The translations under genes and the position numbers were made by a program. A stretch of DNA of 64,000 bases from assembly GCA_001692895.1 (NCBI GenBank), contig KV748286.1:162862-226861 (forward strand), in the 5' to 3' direction. The notes below the pieces were generated by a model that was not told the origin of the DNA, made no database searches, and saw only the letters and a program-made list of their open reading frames with translations. Source of the stretch: Cenococcum geophilum 1.58. Taxonomy: Eukaryota; Ascomycota; Dothideomycetes; Gloniales; Gloniaceae. This document shows positions 47,501-59,800 of this stretch, piece by piece. Positions within the stretch are counted from its first letter, which is position 1, and each line of letters begins with the position of its first letter.

Positions 47501-47830
47501 AAGTTAGATCTAAAATGGCTAGGCCTATTCCGTGTACGTAAGAGTTACCCTTATAAAGGATAGTACTTAATTAAGGATTTTAACGGCACGCCGTTCCGCG
47601 ATTAAACTCTAGGGAATAGATTAAAGAAGTTTTATTAATAATAGATGTCTAAGGTTTACTAAGAGGACTAGCTTAACCAGTTAGGCGGAACTATACTATA
47701 AGAAATAATAGCAGAGCCGGAACCTAAGGAAGATGCTATATAAAATCCACCAGTATTATAACGCCGCGTAGTTTAAGAAGTGCGCGTTTTAGAAAGATCG
47801 TTTAATAGAACTAAGTATAAAATATTTAAC
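41516..47830 (+). pseudogene. gypsy gag-pol, degenerate
   Basis: Gag begins at ATG 41516 (MATVPVKGLLGILGP) and includes NISQFIEQYK-like and EYYRQFTLIS segments typical of retrotransposon gag helices. RT at about 45,000-45,700 shows LVDFFSGYNQ (Q as TAA), LTAFITPL and PFLDNIIVKGP, the catalytic Asp pair being partly lost. Integrase at about 46,550-47,300 shows SGYRG-EGTY and, near 47,050-47,220, KPIIDALAKM followed by TIKRSTG. The polyprotein makes capsid, protease, RT, RNase H and integrase. Stops are TAG/TAA. Gag-pol boundaries are approximate. Confidence 0.82.
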
Positions 47831-48035
47831 TAGGGGACAGTTAAGTTCTAAGGTGGGGGAGGGGATATAAATAATAGCCGTGCAATCTGCCCGTTTATTT
47901 ACCGTATTTCCTAAAGCTCTTTCTATTACGCTTTCTTATTTACTTTTTTAGTTATAAGAATCTAATACGTATTAATAGTAAGGTAAAAACAGAAGAATAT
48001 TTGCGCACAGCTATCTAGTATTATTTACTGCAAAG

Positions 48036-51000
48036 ATGTTAGTTTCGCTTACCGCCTCTACCGAGCTAATAGCAATTTTTTATCCTGGGGATAGAAAATT
48101 ATAATTAGTCTATTTAACGATTAGAGCTAGTAGAACTCCACACTACTACCTAGATTTAGTAAACTATTTAGATTAGAAAACCCTATTTAAAACTTCACCT
48201 TTTTACCCTTAATAAACCTTAAACACAGCTGTAATTAGTTAAAGTTATAAATTAAACAGAATTAATAATAGTATATTTATTATGTCTTTATCTAGTAGAC
48301 CTTTAGTACTATAAAAAGGAGCTAAACAATAGATTAGTAATGTCCTTGCAGAAGTTAGAGGCTTTGTAGTTAATTAGCGTCAGGTAGTACTCCTCTAAAT
48401 CTATAATAAGATTCTGCTCTCTTGAGAAAACTACGCAGATGCTGCTAGTATAGTAGTTAATTTCGTTAACTAGGATAACGGGCTATAAGCATCTTTAGGA
48501 AGGGACGCGTTCTTATTAATCTTTAAGGACATCTCTAATATTAGTAAGATAGCAAAAGATTAAAGAAATTAGTATAATAAAGCTAAAAAAAACTATCTAA
48601 AAGTCCTAGGGACAAGGTATTCTTAACGGTCCACTTAAATATATAATCTCCTACTACTTCCTTTCTACCGCCTAAAAGCTTACCGTCTACCCACTTTATA
48701 AAGTAACAGCACGAGTTAATAAGGCCCTAATTAATAGGCTTAAATATCTAGGACGCGGCATTAAAAACACTACTTAACTATAGCCGACCGATTTTGCGCT
48801 CGCGCTAAAGATGCTAGGAAGGGCGGTATTAGACTAGGTGGTAAATAATTATAGCTTAAAAAGACACTTAACTAGTTTCCTTATTCCAAATAAGGACCTA
48901 CCGCTAAGAAGTAGGAGACTAACTACTATAGGACTAGAGGTTACTAATGTCGGAATTAGATAAACAGGAGAGAGCTTAGCTTTTATACTATAAATATATT
49001 TACGACATGCTTCTAATATAATAAATCCCTTAGCTTTTTAGCCATTAACACCTGTTTAAGGAGGAGGCGTTAGTATTATGCTAAGCCCGTCCTAATAAGG
49101 ATTACCTATATTAGTTAACTCGCTATTATTATCTATAAATGAGAGTATTCTTGCAGCTAAAACGCCTATTAGCTCGCCCCCACGGCTGCCAGTATCTTTA
49201 TTAAGGAGGAATTTAAGAAAAGGGCTAATAATTACTTACCCGGAAGTAGAAGGGCTAGGGGTGGTATTAATATTTAATAAAAATATTATTAAGCCGGGAG
49301 ATAATAAGGAGTATATTAAGGAGGCTGTAGATGCTATGGCGGTACTCCGTATAAAATAAGGGTATAACTATAAGGATAACGTGCCTGCTTATTTTAAGGC
49401 GTCCCTAAACCAAACTACTAAAATTAAACTAACTAAGGTTATAAAGCTCTTGCGTAATTAGTATAAGGCAGCTGGTTTTAATCTAGAGATATATAAGATC
49501 TGCTAGATATATACATAAGCCATAGGAGGACGTATAGGTTTAGCAATAAAGGGTCTAAACTATGCCGCACTGTATTATAGACTCCGTTTAATATATTACG
49601 CTTATAACTACCTTAGCACTATAAAGACCGATCCTACTACGTACTCTTAGTTTAGAAAAGCTTATAAACCTCTAGTTTTATCCAATTCCTTAGAACTATA
49701 TAAGTTTATTTACAACTTAGTATTAAGGTTTTTATATAATAGAGAGGCTTTACTTAATTAGATAATATTACCGGAAGACTAAGAAGTATAGTAGCGAGAA
49801 GGATTTATAATTTTAAACGTGTTTAAATAGTGGTGGAATTCTAGTATCTTAGCAATAATTAATAAGGAAATATATATATACCGCCACTATTAGCGTCTAA
49901 TTAATAGGCGGCTAAATTATAGCTGGTTAAAAACAATGGTTTATAGTCTCTACCAACAGCTAATAAGACAAAACCCTTAGTATTATCGTCTCTATTATAC
50001 TCTTAGGCCTAACAGCTAGTGGCAACTTATTTTCTACCCTTATTATATAAAATTCGCGGTTAAAGGAGACTCTACAGCTTTCCGCCATATTAATATTAAT
50101 ATTCCCTTGCTTTTTAAAAAGTGGACATAGTACCGATATAATCTAAGGGAGCGTTTCTTTAGATAATAAGACTAAGAATAACTATATAATCATCCTACCC
50201 GGCATGCATTATTACTTAGAATTATAGTAGGCAGATCTTAAAGTATAAGGGTCAGCTAAGGGTAACGGATTTATATATAAAATCTCGGACCATAACTGGA
50301 CTGCTAAGGATGTAGAGAAATATACGACCGACCAGGTAGCTTAGCTATATAAGAAAGGAGATATGCGTATAACTATGCCTTACCTTCCTTATAGAGCGAA
50401 AGGACCTTTAACTAGGACCCGGCAAACAATACTACTATAGTTTATTAGTATTTAGGACGATTATAATAACCTTAAGGTTACTAAAGGAGGTACTTAGGTA
50501 GAGTTGGCAGATGCGTACTAAGACTTAAGAGCGCCGCCCTATACGCCGTCTGGATATGCTAATCTCTATAGCGCAATTCTATATCGCTTCCCTACAGTAG
50601 TTAAGCTTATAGCTGCTAGCGCTCTATCTAATGCCTTTCTTAGTAAACAATAATAGGATTCTTTAGCAGTAATCTAAGATTGTAATCTTCTTCTTACTAG
50701 TAATAGGAACGAAGTCGCGAAATAGATGCATTCCTATCGTCTAAAGGCCGTTAAGAACTATAAGGATGCGTTTTAGCTTATGCATGTAACTAAAATAGAG
50801 CGCTTTAACAGCCGCTTATACTTCTATTGCGTTAATAATAGAATTGATCCTTTAACTATTATAGTAGATCTAAGTAGAGTACCCCCAATTGTTGTAGAAG
50901 GACAGAGTTATGTAAAGTTGCCTAAAGAATTATAGGACAGAACTAAGTAAGTAGAAGGACGCAAAAAAGCCATGTTATCCAAGAGCCGCTAGTCTGATAT

Positions 51001-51170
51001 ATCTTATACTGCTTAGCTAGGCGGACGAGAACGGTCTCGTTTAACCAGAACGGAGTCTCCTTATTTACTATCTTAGGTTTATAGTAAAGGCAAAGAACGC
51101 ATATAATTACCTACCGCGCCTTCGTTTTGAAGATAAGGAGTTTTAGAGTTTTAGAAGTCGTTAGGGGACA
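48036..51170 (+). pseudogene. Third gene of gypsy element, 2OG-Fe(II) dioxygenase-like
   Basis: Frame text survives through RIP stops: PPRLPVSLLRRNLRKG and EVEGLGVVLIFNKNIIKPGD (about 49,160-49,300); AFRHININIPLLFKK (50,077-50,121); then, after a one-base frameshift near 50,115-50,125, GSVSLDN, IIILPGMHYYLEL, KKGDMRITMPYLPY (50,351-50,392), and APPYTPSGYANLY. The HIN at 50086-50094 would be H-x-D before a G-to-A change, and the Tyr at 50390 would be His before C-to-T; H-x-D plus a distal His is the iron site of 2-oxoglutarate oxygenases. I recall uncharacterised fungal proteins with this wording but cannot name a family. ATG 48036 is a candidate start, in another frame from the later text. 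Confidence 0.55.
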
Positions 51171-51177
51171 ATAACTT

Positions 51178-51191
51178 AGGTAGGGGAGGTA
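51178..51191 (+). other. Polypurine tract of gypsy element
   Basis: GGTAGGGGAGGTAT sits directly before the 3' LTR on the coding strand, as expected for the plus-strand primer. A similar purine run (GGTGGGGGAGGGGAT, about 47,851-47,866) lies at the end of pol and could be an internal tract or the original element end. Confidence 0.7.
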
Positions 51192-51468
51192 TATAGTGGT
51201 GTAATTTAGCCCCCTAGATTTAACATCTAGATTAGGCGTAGCTTTAGGAGAACCTAGGCCTTCTATAGTTATATAGGTCGGTCTGGAGCCCTTAGAGTCT
51301 TTAATAACTTAGGCAACACTAACAGACACATAACTTTCCTTAAATATACTCTTTTCTTTCTCTTTTTGCTGCTTAATTCTAACTAGTTGTGACCGACTGA
51401 TAGACTGACCGACCGACTGACAGATAACACTAAGACTTTCCTATCTTAGAGAGGTCGTACCCTCCTAT
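51192..51468 (+). repeat. 3' LTR of 10.6-kb gypsy element
   Basis: 277-bp partner of 40867-41130, starting TATAGTGGTGT; differences are mostly transitions plus one short indel. Confidence 0.88.
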
Positions 51469-51473
51469 AATAC

Positions 51474-54400
51474 TTCTTATAATAGCTAATATACTCCTTT
51501 ACTTCCTAATTAAGCCTTAGCTAATAGTATTTACGCTAAAGTAATTTTACTGTCTTTACTTAACTATAGTGGCCGCCTAGAGGATTATTATAATTCTTTA
51601 TAAGAATCTTCTGTTATAGATTTGCTTTTTATAGCACTTAAACCTTACTACTTTTATAGAGTAGGCCTATTGGGTCTAGTTCCTAATAGTGGCGCCTAGT
51701 AGCTTTTTTTCTATTACGTTTCCGGTCTATTTCCGTATTAAGGATAGTATAAAAAGCGTCCCTCTATTACACCTTATAGATAAGATCTATTAACCTTTTA
51801 GATAGTTTTTAGGTAAAAGCTATTTTATCCTATACTGCTCTAAGTATAAGACTAGATAGTACTATAGATCTTATAACTCTTTAATACGTGTATATTAGGA
51901 AGGCCGCTACAAGGTTAAAGTCCTTTAGTTATTATAGGGCTTTGAGTTCCAATTACTTTATGGCTTTACTATTAGTTTAAGGGGATAGCTTAGCAATTAG
52001 AGATAATATATTACTAGGTTTTAAGAATATATTAGGGATGTCATATCTAGGTATATTTAGACCCTTATTAGTAACGGACTGGGTATTAGCTAGAATGTTA
52101 ATAGAAACTAATAGGGCTTATACCGCCTAAGACTTAGTATATAGAGCTATAGGTACTTAAGTATCCTATACCTAGAGCTTATTTTATAATATAGGGAATA
52201 AGATATCTATTATTTGTTTTCCTTCTCCCGTTTTAAAGCCTTTAGTATAGTCTAGCCGTTGTAACGGTTTATTAGTAGGGTTGTTTTCCCCTAGCTTATA
52301 TTTAATCTTAAAATTAAATTATATAAGCTCCTTTGCCTATTTGGCTTATTAAGGTATAAGCTCTTTTATAGTTATAAAGTAGTATAAATTATAGTAATCC
52401 AAGAGTATATAAGTGGTATAGCTCGCGCACTTAAGGTAGTGTTGCTACTATTTAAAGTAGTTAACTATAGCTAGTAGTTCCTTATTGTAGGCATAATACC
52501 TAACTTTAAATCCCTAGAATTTTCTACTATAAAATACTATTAGTTTTAAATGGAGCTGGGTAGTATTTAGATGCCTATTAGGTTATAGTAGGATGCTAAT
52601 AAGGGTAAAATTTAATATATTAGTGATTATTATTAATAGCTAATTTAGGTTAAAATGCCGCAGCAATAAAGCTTCTATAAACTTTGCGCGAAGTTCCTAA
52701 AAGGCTTTTTAACCCTTTTCGGGCTATAACCATGGCTTATACTATTTAGTTGGTCCTTTCTTAGTTTTCTTCCTTACCGCCTTTAAGCTTTTTGCTCCTT
52801 AGGTTAGGTCTTAGAAAGCTTCTATAATATAGTTAAATAGGTATTAGGCAATATCTAAGTAGTTATAGATAAAACGCCTATAGAAATTAGCAAAGCCTAG
52901 AAATACTTAAATATCCTAGTAGCTCTCTGGCTCTAGCTACTCCTAGATTATTTACACCCGTACTAGGTTTATAACTATATATATAGGCGTTATAATATAA
53001 CCTAGGAACTCGACCTACTTAGTATTAAAGATATACTTTAACGCCTTAGCGTAGAGGCCCTGATTATCTAAACGTTCTAACACTTTGCGGATATGTTACT
53101 TATATTAATCCTTATCTTCTAAGTAGATTAAGATATTATCTAAATAGATAATATATATGCGGTTAACTAGTCCCCCTAAAGCTCTGTAATTATATAATTA
53201 AAATATTATAGGCGTATTGGCTAGCCCAAAAGGCATTACTAAATACTTAAAGTGGCCGTATTAGGTCTTAAAAGCGGTCTTTTACTTATCCCCTTCTTTA
53301 ATACGGAGCTTATAATAAGCGTCTTATAGATTTAACTTTATAAAGATTTTCGCCCTAGATAGTTAATCTAGAATTTTACTAGCTAGTAGTAGTAGGTAAC
53401 GGTTCTTAATTATAATCTTATTAAGACTTTAATAGTCTACGTATAGCCTTATAGTTCTATCTAGTTTTAGGACGAAGAGGATTAGTACGCCTATTAGCGA
53501 TTTACTAGGCCGGATCTACCCCTTTTCCAGTAACCTATTAAGGTACTCCCGTAGGATCTTAAGCTCTTTACGCAAGAGGTTATAGATAGGAAGGTTTAGC
53601 GGTTATTTACCTTTTTTTATATTAATTATATAATCGTACTCCGGGTTCTACGGTAGGACTTTAGCTCTCCTACCTAAAAATACCCTTAGTAAGTCTCTTA
53701 GGCCTACTAGAATATTTAATAAATTGGGGTTACGTTTATCCTTTATAATATTATTAGGTAGGTTCTAGAGCTCCCTTAAAATACTTACGGGTAGCATTAT
53801 ACGCTATAGTGGTTGCTTATATATAGTTGCCACCGTATATTATACCGTTTTATATAATAACTAGTAAAGGGTAGAGAAATCCTTAACGTAGCGCTCAAGG
53901 TGCCGTAGTATACTCTTTATATATTGCTTAAGCTAGAGTAACCTATAACGGTTAAAGTATCTTATAAGATCCTTAAGATCGCCGCCTCCTTATAATATCT
54001 CCGCGACCTATCTAGTAGTTCCCTATAGAGTCTCTATTATAGAGGGGTTATTACCTATACTAGGCTTTATACCTATTTTGCTATTAAATAGGGGTTAGAT
54101 CTAATACTCCTTTAGATATAAAGCGTATACTATTTCGCCTAGGGCTATATTCTTTAGGATATCCTTTAGGCTTATTAGTAATATACGCCCTTCCAAATCT
54201 TTATTATTCTACTATTTAAAGGCTCCTGTTTTAAAGTATATCTTAAGATCTACTTCTATAAGCTAAGGGTATCTAAGGATAAGGTTATAACCTATAAAGT
54301 TAGCCGCCTAGAAGGGTTGCGGGCTAACTACCTTAGTGCGGTTGTGTATGTTGGCTATTAATACTATAAGCTTATAAGTACTATATAGTTTAATCCAGTG

Positions 54401-56300
54401 CTTATCTAGGAAGCCTATAATAGGTTTCCGCTACCTTTACGATAGGATAAGTTTATACTCTTTTACTAAATTATATTATATAAGATTAATTTTAGCGCCG
54501 CTATTATATAGTGCTTAGAACTAACATACCTTACCTATAGAGAGTGTTATTTTTAGCTTAACAGTAATACGGAAAGTTTTTCCTTTTATATCTTGCCCTA
54601 GTTATAGCTAGGAGAGGTCCACAACTAGGGCTTTTTTTTTAGATTATTAGTGCGGTTATTACCCTACTTATTTTTCTAATAGGATCTACCTCTAGAGTTT
54701 TCTTTTAACTTCTTAAAGTGTTCTTATAAAGGTACCGGATAGGTATTAGGTTAACCTTAGAAGTCTTTCCTATTATTTAAGGCTCCTAACTTTAACCCTT
54801 TTAAAGTTCTTTTTAAGAACGGCTTTTTTAAAGGTTGGGTCTACCCTATATTACTACTAAAGTGCCCGCGCTTCTGGTAACCCCTTAGCTTTATATTAGA
54901 AGAGGTCTAATTCCTTACTATATCTTTAGCGTTTAAAACTACTCGTTTAAAATCCGTATATATAGTAATCCGTAATAGGGCTTCCACGCGCTTAATTTTA
55001 GCCTAGATAAACCCGATCTTCTCCTTTTTATAAATACTACCGTTCTTATTTTTAAAGGGCTCTAGATTTATCTGTTAAACATAAGTTTCTATAAAGTTTA
55101 TAAACTAGTGGAAGTTATAGCGGTTAAGCTGTGTCCTATTCTAGAATAGCTCTGTATTATTATATTATATAATATACGGATCTTAAGTCCATTTCTTTAG
55201 GAAGGGTTACAGCTGTGGCTATATAGTAATTTGCTTTTTATTAAGCTAATTAAGTGCGATCTAGTTTAGTAATTAATCTTTAATCTTGCTAATAATCTAG
55301 CCTATATGCTCTTTAGTATTATCTTATATTATTAGCATTTTAAAGAAGTTATTTACCTTATAAACCTAATTATCTAACTGCTAGGCGTTGGGTTTATGGC
55401 GGAGTTCTAGACTATTAGAGGCCTTAGCTAATCGGTTTATATCCTTTTTCTATTTATAGTATAGATAACTCTTTAACTCTTCTATACCTCTTTAGGTAGG
55501 TATTAGGTAGCTTCTAAGAAGCCCTTAGCCTTAACTAAGTTATAAAAGAATTTACCTAGCTTAGATTAAACCCTACTAGATATAGATTTACCCCTAAAGG
55601 GTTCTAATATATTTATTAGTGGCTTCTAAGAGCCTTATAATAACTTCCTAATATTTGTCTTAAAGGAGATTAGTATAGGGCTCTTAACCTTTTAAACTTA
55701 GGCCTAGGGAAGCTCCTACTATAGAGGTAGTGTTAGTACTAGTAGCTAGTGTAGGCTTCCCAATAAGGCTTAGGTCTTAAGTTAGTAGTTAATTTAAATT
55801 ATCTAAAGGGGTAGGCCCGCTTAGCTTATAAGCAGTCTATACATTACTACTGTGCTAATTATAGGCTGGTAGTCTTTTGGGAGAGTTCTAGTTGGTTCCC
55901 TAGTTAGACGCGTTAGTATATTCCTCTGGCATTTCTAGCTTAGGGGAAGATCTTAGAGTCGCCTCTAGCGCTTAATCTTTTAATTAGCTTAGGTAGGGCC
56001 AGAGGGATTCTAGCTACTTTTTAGTAGTATTATAACCGTTATAGAGGGTGTCTATATTTTCCTTAGCGTTGCCGGTAACTATAGGTGTGTAAGAGTCTTT
56101 AAGCTCCTAGAGTATCTGGGTATTAGGGCTTGTTTAGCCGTCTTGCCTAGAGGGTTATATTATCGCAATCTCTCGCTATTAGAGGGACCTTTCTATCTTA
56201 CCGCGATGGCTTTCTATAAGGTGCCCGTGGAGTTTCCGTTTAGGTTATCGCGAGATTTTTTAAGGAAGGATGGTAGTTATAAATAAAAGATATAAATTAA
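51474..56300 (-). pseudogene. Chromovirus gag, RT, RNase H and integrase N-terminus
   Basis: Minus strand, running leftwards. A gag zinc-knuckle relic (YQKRGHFSSN) lies at about 54,880-54,850. RT has YLDNILIY (YLDDILIY before mutation) at about 53,150-53,121, followed by HIRKVLERLDNQGLY and VFLGFANFYRRF. RNase H is near 52.5-52.0 kb. The integrase H-H-C-C domain is at the left end, with NPLGGHYS and KKY just above 51,474, where cysteines have become tyrosines. The reading continues at 40,866 after the inserted gypsy element. Stops are TAG/TAA. Confidence 0.83.
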
Positions 56301-56355
56301 TAATCTGGTCCTTAAAGCCGACTACCCTTTTAAAAAAGAGTAGGAAGGATTTAAA

Positions 56356-56572
56356 TATAAGGGGATCTTATAGACAGGGGGCTATAAGGACACGATTATA
56401 GAATAGGATAGATTAGTAAGAGAGACGAATCCTTAAGAAGGTAAGGCCTCTAGGATTATAGAGACTATATACTACGGGCATGTGCCTCTAGTACGTAACT
56501 GGTGACTATTTAAGGGGCGTCTGGGGGTTATCCTAAGGGCATCCTAAGGTGTCCGTAATAATATCCCTTATA
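56356..56572 (-). repeat. 5' LTR of chromovirus
   Basis: 217-bp partner of 17172-17388. It is more mutated: many TG and CA of the left copy read TA here. ACCAC follows it outside. Confidence 0.9.
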
Positions 56573-56684
56573 ACCACCCACTAAACAGGCTTAAATCCTT
56601 TTACTTTAAGTTAGAATATTATATATACTATCATTTCGGAAATATTAGTAACTCGTATCTCCTACTCTATTAAAACGATATACT

Positions 56685-56811
56685 CCCTATAACTTTACTA
56701 ATATAGCTCTAATTTATATAAATAGTAGCTAATTTAATAGCTTTATTCTAGAGTTATAAAATAAAACTTTATTTTTAAAATATAAAGCTATATTAGTGAA
56801 GTTATAGGGGG
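56685..56811. repeat. Inverted repeat, possible MITE
   Basis: CCCTATAACTTTACTAATAT (from 56685) recurs inverted at 56786-56811 with one transition and an AT-rich loop that also partly self-pairs. No target duplication could be fixed. It lies between the chromovirus and the second copia element. Confidence 0.45.
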
Positions 56812-56899
56812 TGTCTTACTAGAGCTATAGAAACTTAAATTAAGGCTTTATACTTAACTAATTTAAGCTACCCTATATAACGGCACCATTACAAAGTCT

Positions 56900-59800
56900 A
56901 GTTAGGGGTTCGCTTAAGGCTTGGCGTATATATATAGACGTATCCTTTCTACTACCTATAGCTCCTTAGCTTAATATCCGCGTTAATAAACTACTAATTA
57001 TATAGTACTAATATTAAAAAATAAGCCCGCAACAATATTACGTAATAAGACTTGTATAAGAAATCTCTTAGCAGGAATCTAACCAATTAGATAACTTTAA
57101 CCACCTATATAGAAAATAAGCAATATATAGAGTTTTAGCCCTATAATCTTAATTTAATAAGTTATAAGCCTAGGTTTGCGCCTAATAAGCTAAATCTAAT
57201 TGCTTTATTATTAACGATAATTGCTATTATAATATTACTATATAGGCGTTAAAAAGCGGTTAAACGTTTAACTAACTTATAACGCTAAAAACTTATAATA
57301 AGCGGCTATATAGCTGCTAATAACGGACTCTATACTAAATATAATAAGAGAATTCTACTAAGGATAAGCCTAGTATAGTTTATAATTAAATAGCAGTACT
57401 AAAGGCTTAGGAGGACCTCTTATTTAGTAAATAACCTTATTATTATTAATAAATAAAATAATAGAGTTTTAGGAATAAAGCTATAATAACCGTATTAGTA
57501 ATAGATTAGAAGAAGCTTATTTAAACTATCTATACCAGCTAAGAAATATATTAAATTAAAACCTATACTATATAAATACTCCTTATAAAGGAAATTATTT
57601 TAATAAGGCCTATAGACTACCTACTATAAACCACCTATAAGCCTCGCTAATATAAATAATAAATATACTGTCTAAGCCTCTATCTAAAAGCTTATTAGAT
57701 AGAAAGACTAGCTAACATTTAATATTAATATATAAAATCACCTCTAATCTAAAAATATTAAGTAGGTTCTTAACAACCTACCACGGCCCCTTTTTATAAT
57801 TAAGTTAATTAAAGAGAAATAGGTAGACTTAGGCTTTACTATTAAATAGCTAAAAATCAAGTTAGCTAACTTAGGAAAAGAATAGGAGAAATATAAGGAA
57901 TAGCTAGCCTATATAGCTAGTTTTATTAACTAGAATATTTATAATATTTATAAGCCGTTTATATTAAACGCTAAATAGGCGCTTAAGAAATAGAAGGCCC
58001 TAAAAAAACGCTTTAAGGATCTTAATCTAGTAGCTATTATTAATATTATAGCTACCTTCTTTACTAAACGCGTTTAAGATTTTAAGAATATAGAGTTTAT
58101 CTCCTATATTATATTAAACTTTAATCGCCTTATTAAAATAGACTAACCTATTAACTATAAAATTCTTACCTAAGCGGCCCTTTTATACGGAGTTAGCTCT
58201 ACTAACTATACTTAATAAATAAATTAGATATAAAAAATACTAACTTATAAGCCTTAGATAATGAACTTATTATCTTTAATAGCGAGCTTAATTAAGAAGT
58301 TTCTACTATATTAGTAGCACGTTTAAATAATAGAATATCTATAAAAAGAAAGATTGTACTAGTAGGAATATATAAATACCCTAACTACGTAAAATATAAT
58401 AGAACTATATATTCTAAAGAAGACTACTAGGAAAGAACCCTAGAAAATATACTATAAAGAATTGGTAATAGAATCCGTATAAGAAAGAAGTAGAAAACTA
58501 GGCTATCTATTTAGCTTAATAAACACTCTAATTAAGTTAAAAATAAAGTAAATTTATAACGTAAGCTTATAGCAGTAGTAGTATAGGCCTAACTAAGCAG
58601 GTACAACTTTATCTATAATACCGCCGTTATTATCTACTACTATAAGAATTGTGAACTTCTCTTTAACTATATTAATAAAAATACCTTATTAAATACAGTT
58701 AGTCCCTATAAAGCTTAATTAATAGGTAAAGAATCTATCTCTATATAAACTATATTACTTAATAAAAGTTACGGAAGTATGCTTACTCTATATAATGTTC
58801 TTTATATGCTATATTTACTAGTAAGCCTGCTATTTAAAAGCCAATTTAAGAAAATAGGCGTCTTCTTTAATAATAATAATAAGACTTATAAACTTAAATA
58901 GGATAATAAGGCAATAGGATACGCACCTAAAGTTTAATAACTCTACCTAATTTAGTAGTATAACTACTTATTAAAATTAATCCTCTAGATAATTAAAAAC
59001 GATAAAATTCTACCTATTTAGTATTACCGATTTAGCCACCTTAACTATAGTAACCTTAAACGCTATCTAAGTAAACTTAGTATTAAGTTTAATAATATTA
59101 GTAATAAATACTATAAGCCCTACGCTTAATTTAAAGCTAAAAAGAGATATAATAGAACGCCTTAGGAATAAGCTATATAACCGTTTTAATTTATTTATAT
59201 AGATCTAGTAGGACCTATTACTCCCATTAGCTTTAAAGGCAAAAGATACTTTTTTTTTACTAACAACTATATAAGGTTTACTATAATTTATACTATCTAT
59301 ATAAAGGATAAGTAGCTTAATACTCTATAAAGGTACTATAATTAGATTTACACTAAATTTAACCTTAAAATTATTAGAATTTATACCAACTATAGAGCAG
59401 AGCTCTATAGTAAGAAAGTAACTACCTAAATAGATAATCTAGGTATAGAATTTAAACCTACCGCCTTATATACTTAGAAAGAGAATAGAGTAGTAAAGTA
59501 CTTATAGCGAACCTCTATTAAGATTACCCGTTTAATAATCCTTACTAGCAATATACTAGACTTTCTATAGCCTAATATACTCCTTATAGCTATATATATT
59601 AAAAATAGACGCCCTCTAAAAGCTCTTAATAGTATATTACCTTATAAAAAGCTTAAGGGTAAACCTCCCTTAGTATACTACCTAAGGGCTCTAAAATCTG
59701 CTATCTACTCTTTTATAGCCGAAAAAGATTACGTAAAATTAGCTAGGTTCGCTTTATAAGTAAAAAATGGTATTCTAATTAGCTATAACGGCAAAATAAT

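Larger units (their letters stand above)
40867..51468 (+). mobile_element. Ty3/gypsy element with an extra 3' gene
   Basis: 10,602 bp, plus strand. LTRs at 40867-41130 and 51192-51468 are flanked by AATAC (40862-40866, 51469-51473). Gag and pol occupy about 41.5-47.8 kb, and a further 3.1-kb gene region lies before the polypurine tract at about 51,178-51,191. It is inserted in the integrase of the older chromovirus. Ten kilobases is long for this superfamily, and the third gene accounts for the excess. All frames are RIP-damaged. Confidence 0.88.
17172..56572 (-). mobile_element. Ty3/gypsy chromovirus split by two nested insertions
   Basis: Two 217-bp LTRs (17172-17388 and 56356-56572) face the same way, 39 kb apart. 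They are flanked outside by ACTAC (17167-17171) and ACCAC (56573-56577), a 5-bp duplication with one CpA-to-TpA change. The coding strand is minus: gag, RT and RNase H at about 56.3-51.5 kb, integrase zinc-binding part just above 51,474, integrase core at 40,866-40,398, integrase C-terminus and chromodomain at 20,443-19,600. Dropping the insertions 20446-40388 and 40867-51468, with one TA and one AATAC, makes the integrase read across both joins. The oldest element of the nest, fully RIP-mutated. Confidence 0.88.

Noticed and set aside
47851..47900. End of the gypsy element at the first purine tract (making the third gene a separate insertion)
   Set aside because: No LTR matching 47,866 onward occurs upstream of gag, whereas the LTR pair with AATAC duplications encloses the third gene, so it was kept within the element. 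The possibility is noted in the finding.
56573..57000. 5' LTR of the second copia element
   Set aside because: No similarity to 62,199-62,332 was found in this stretch; only an inverted repeat is present.
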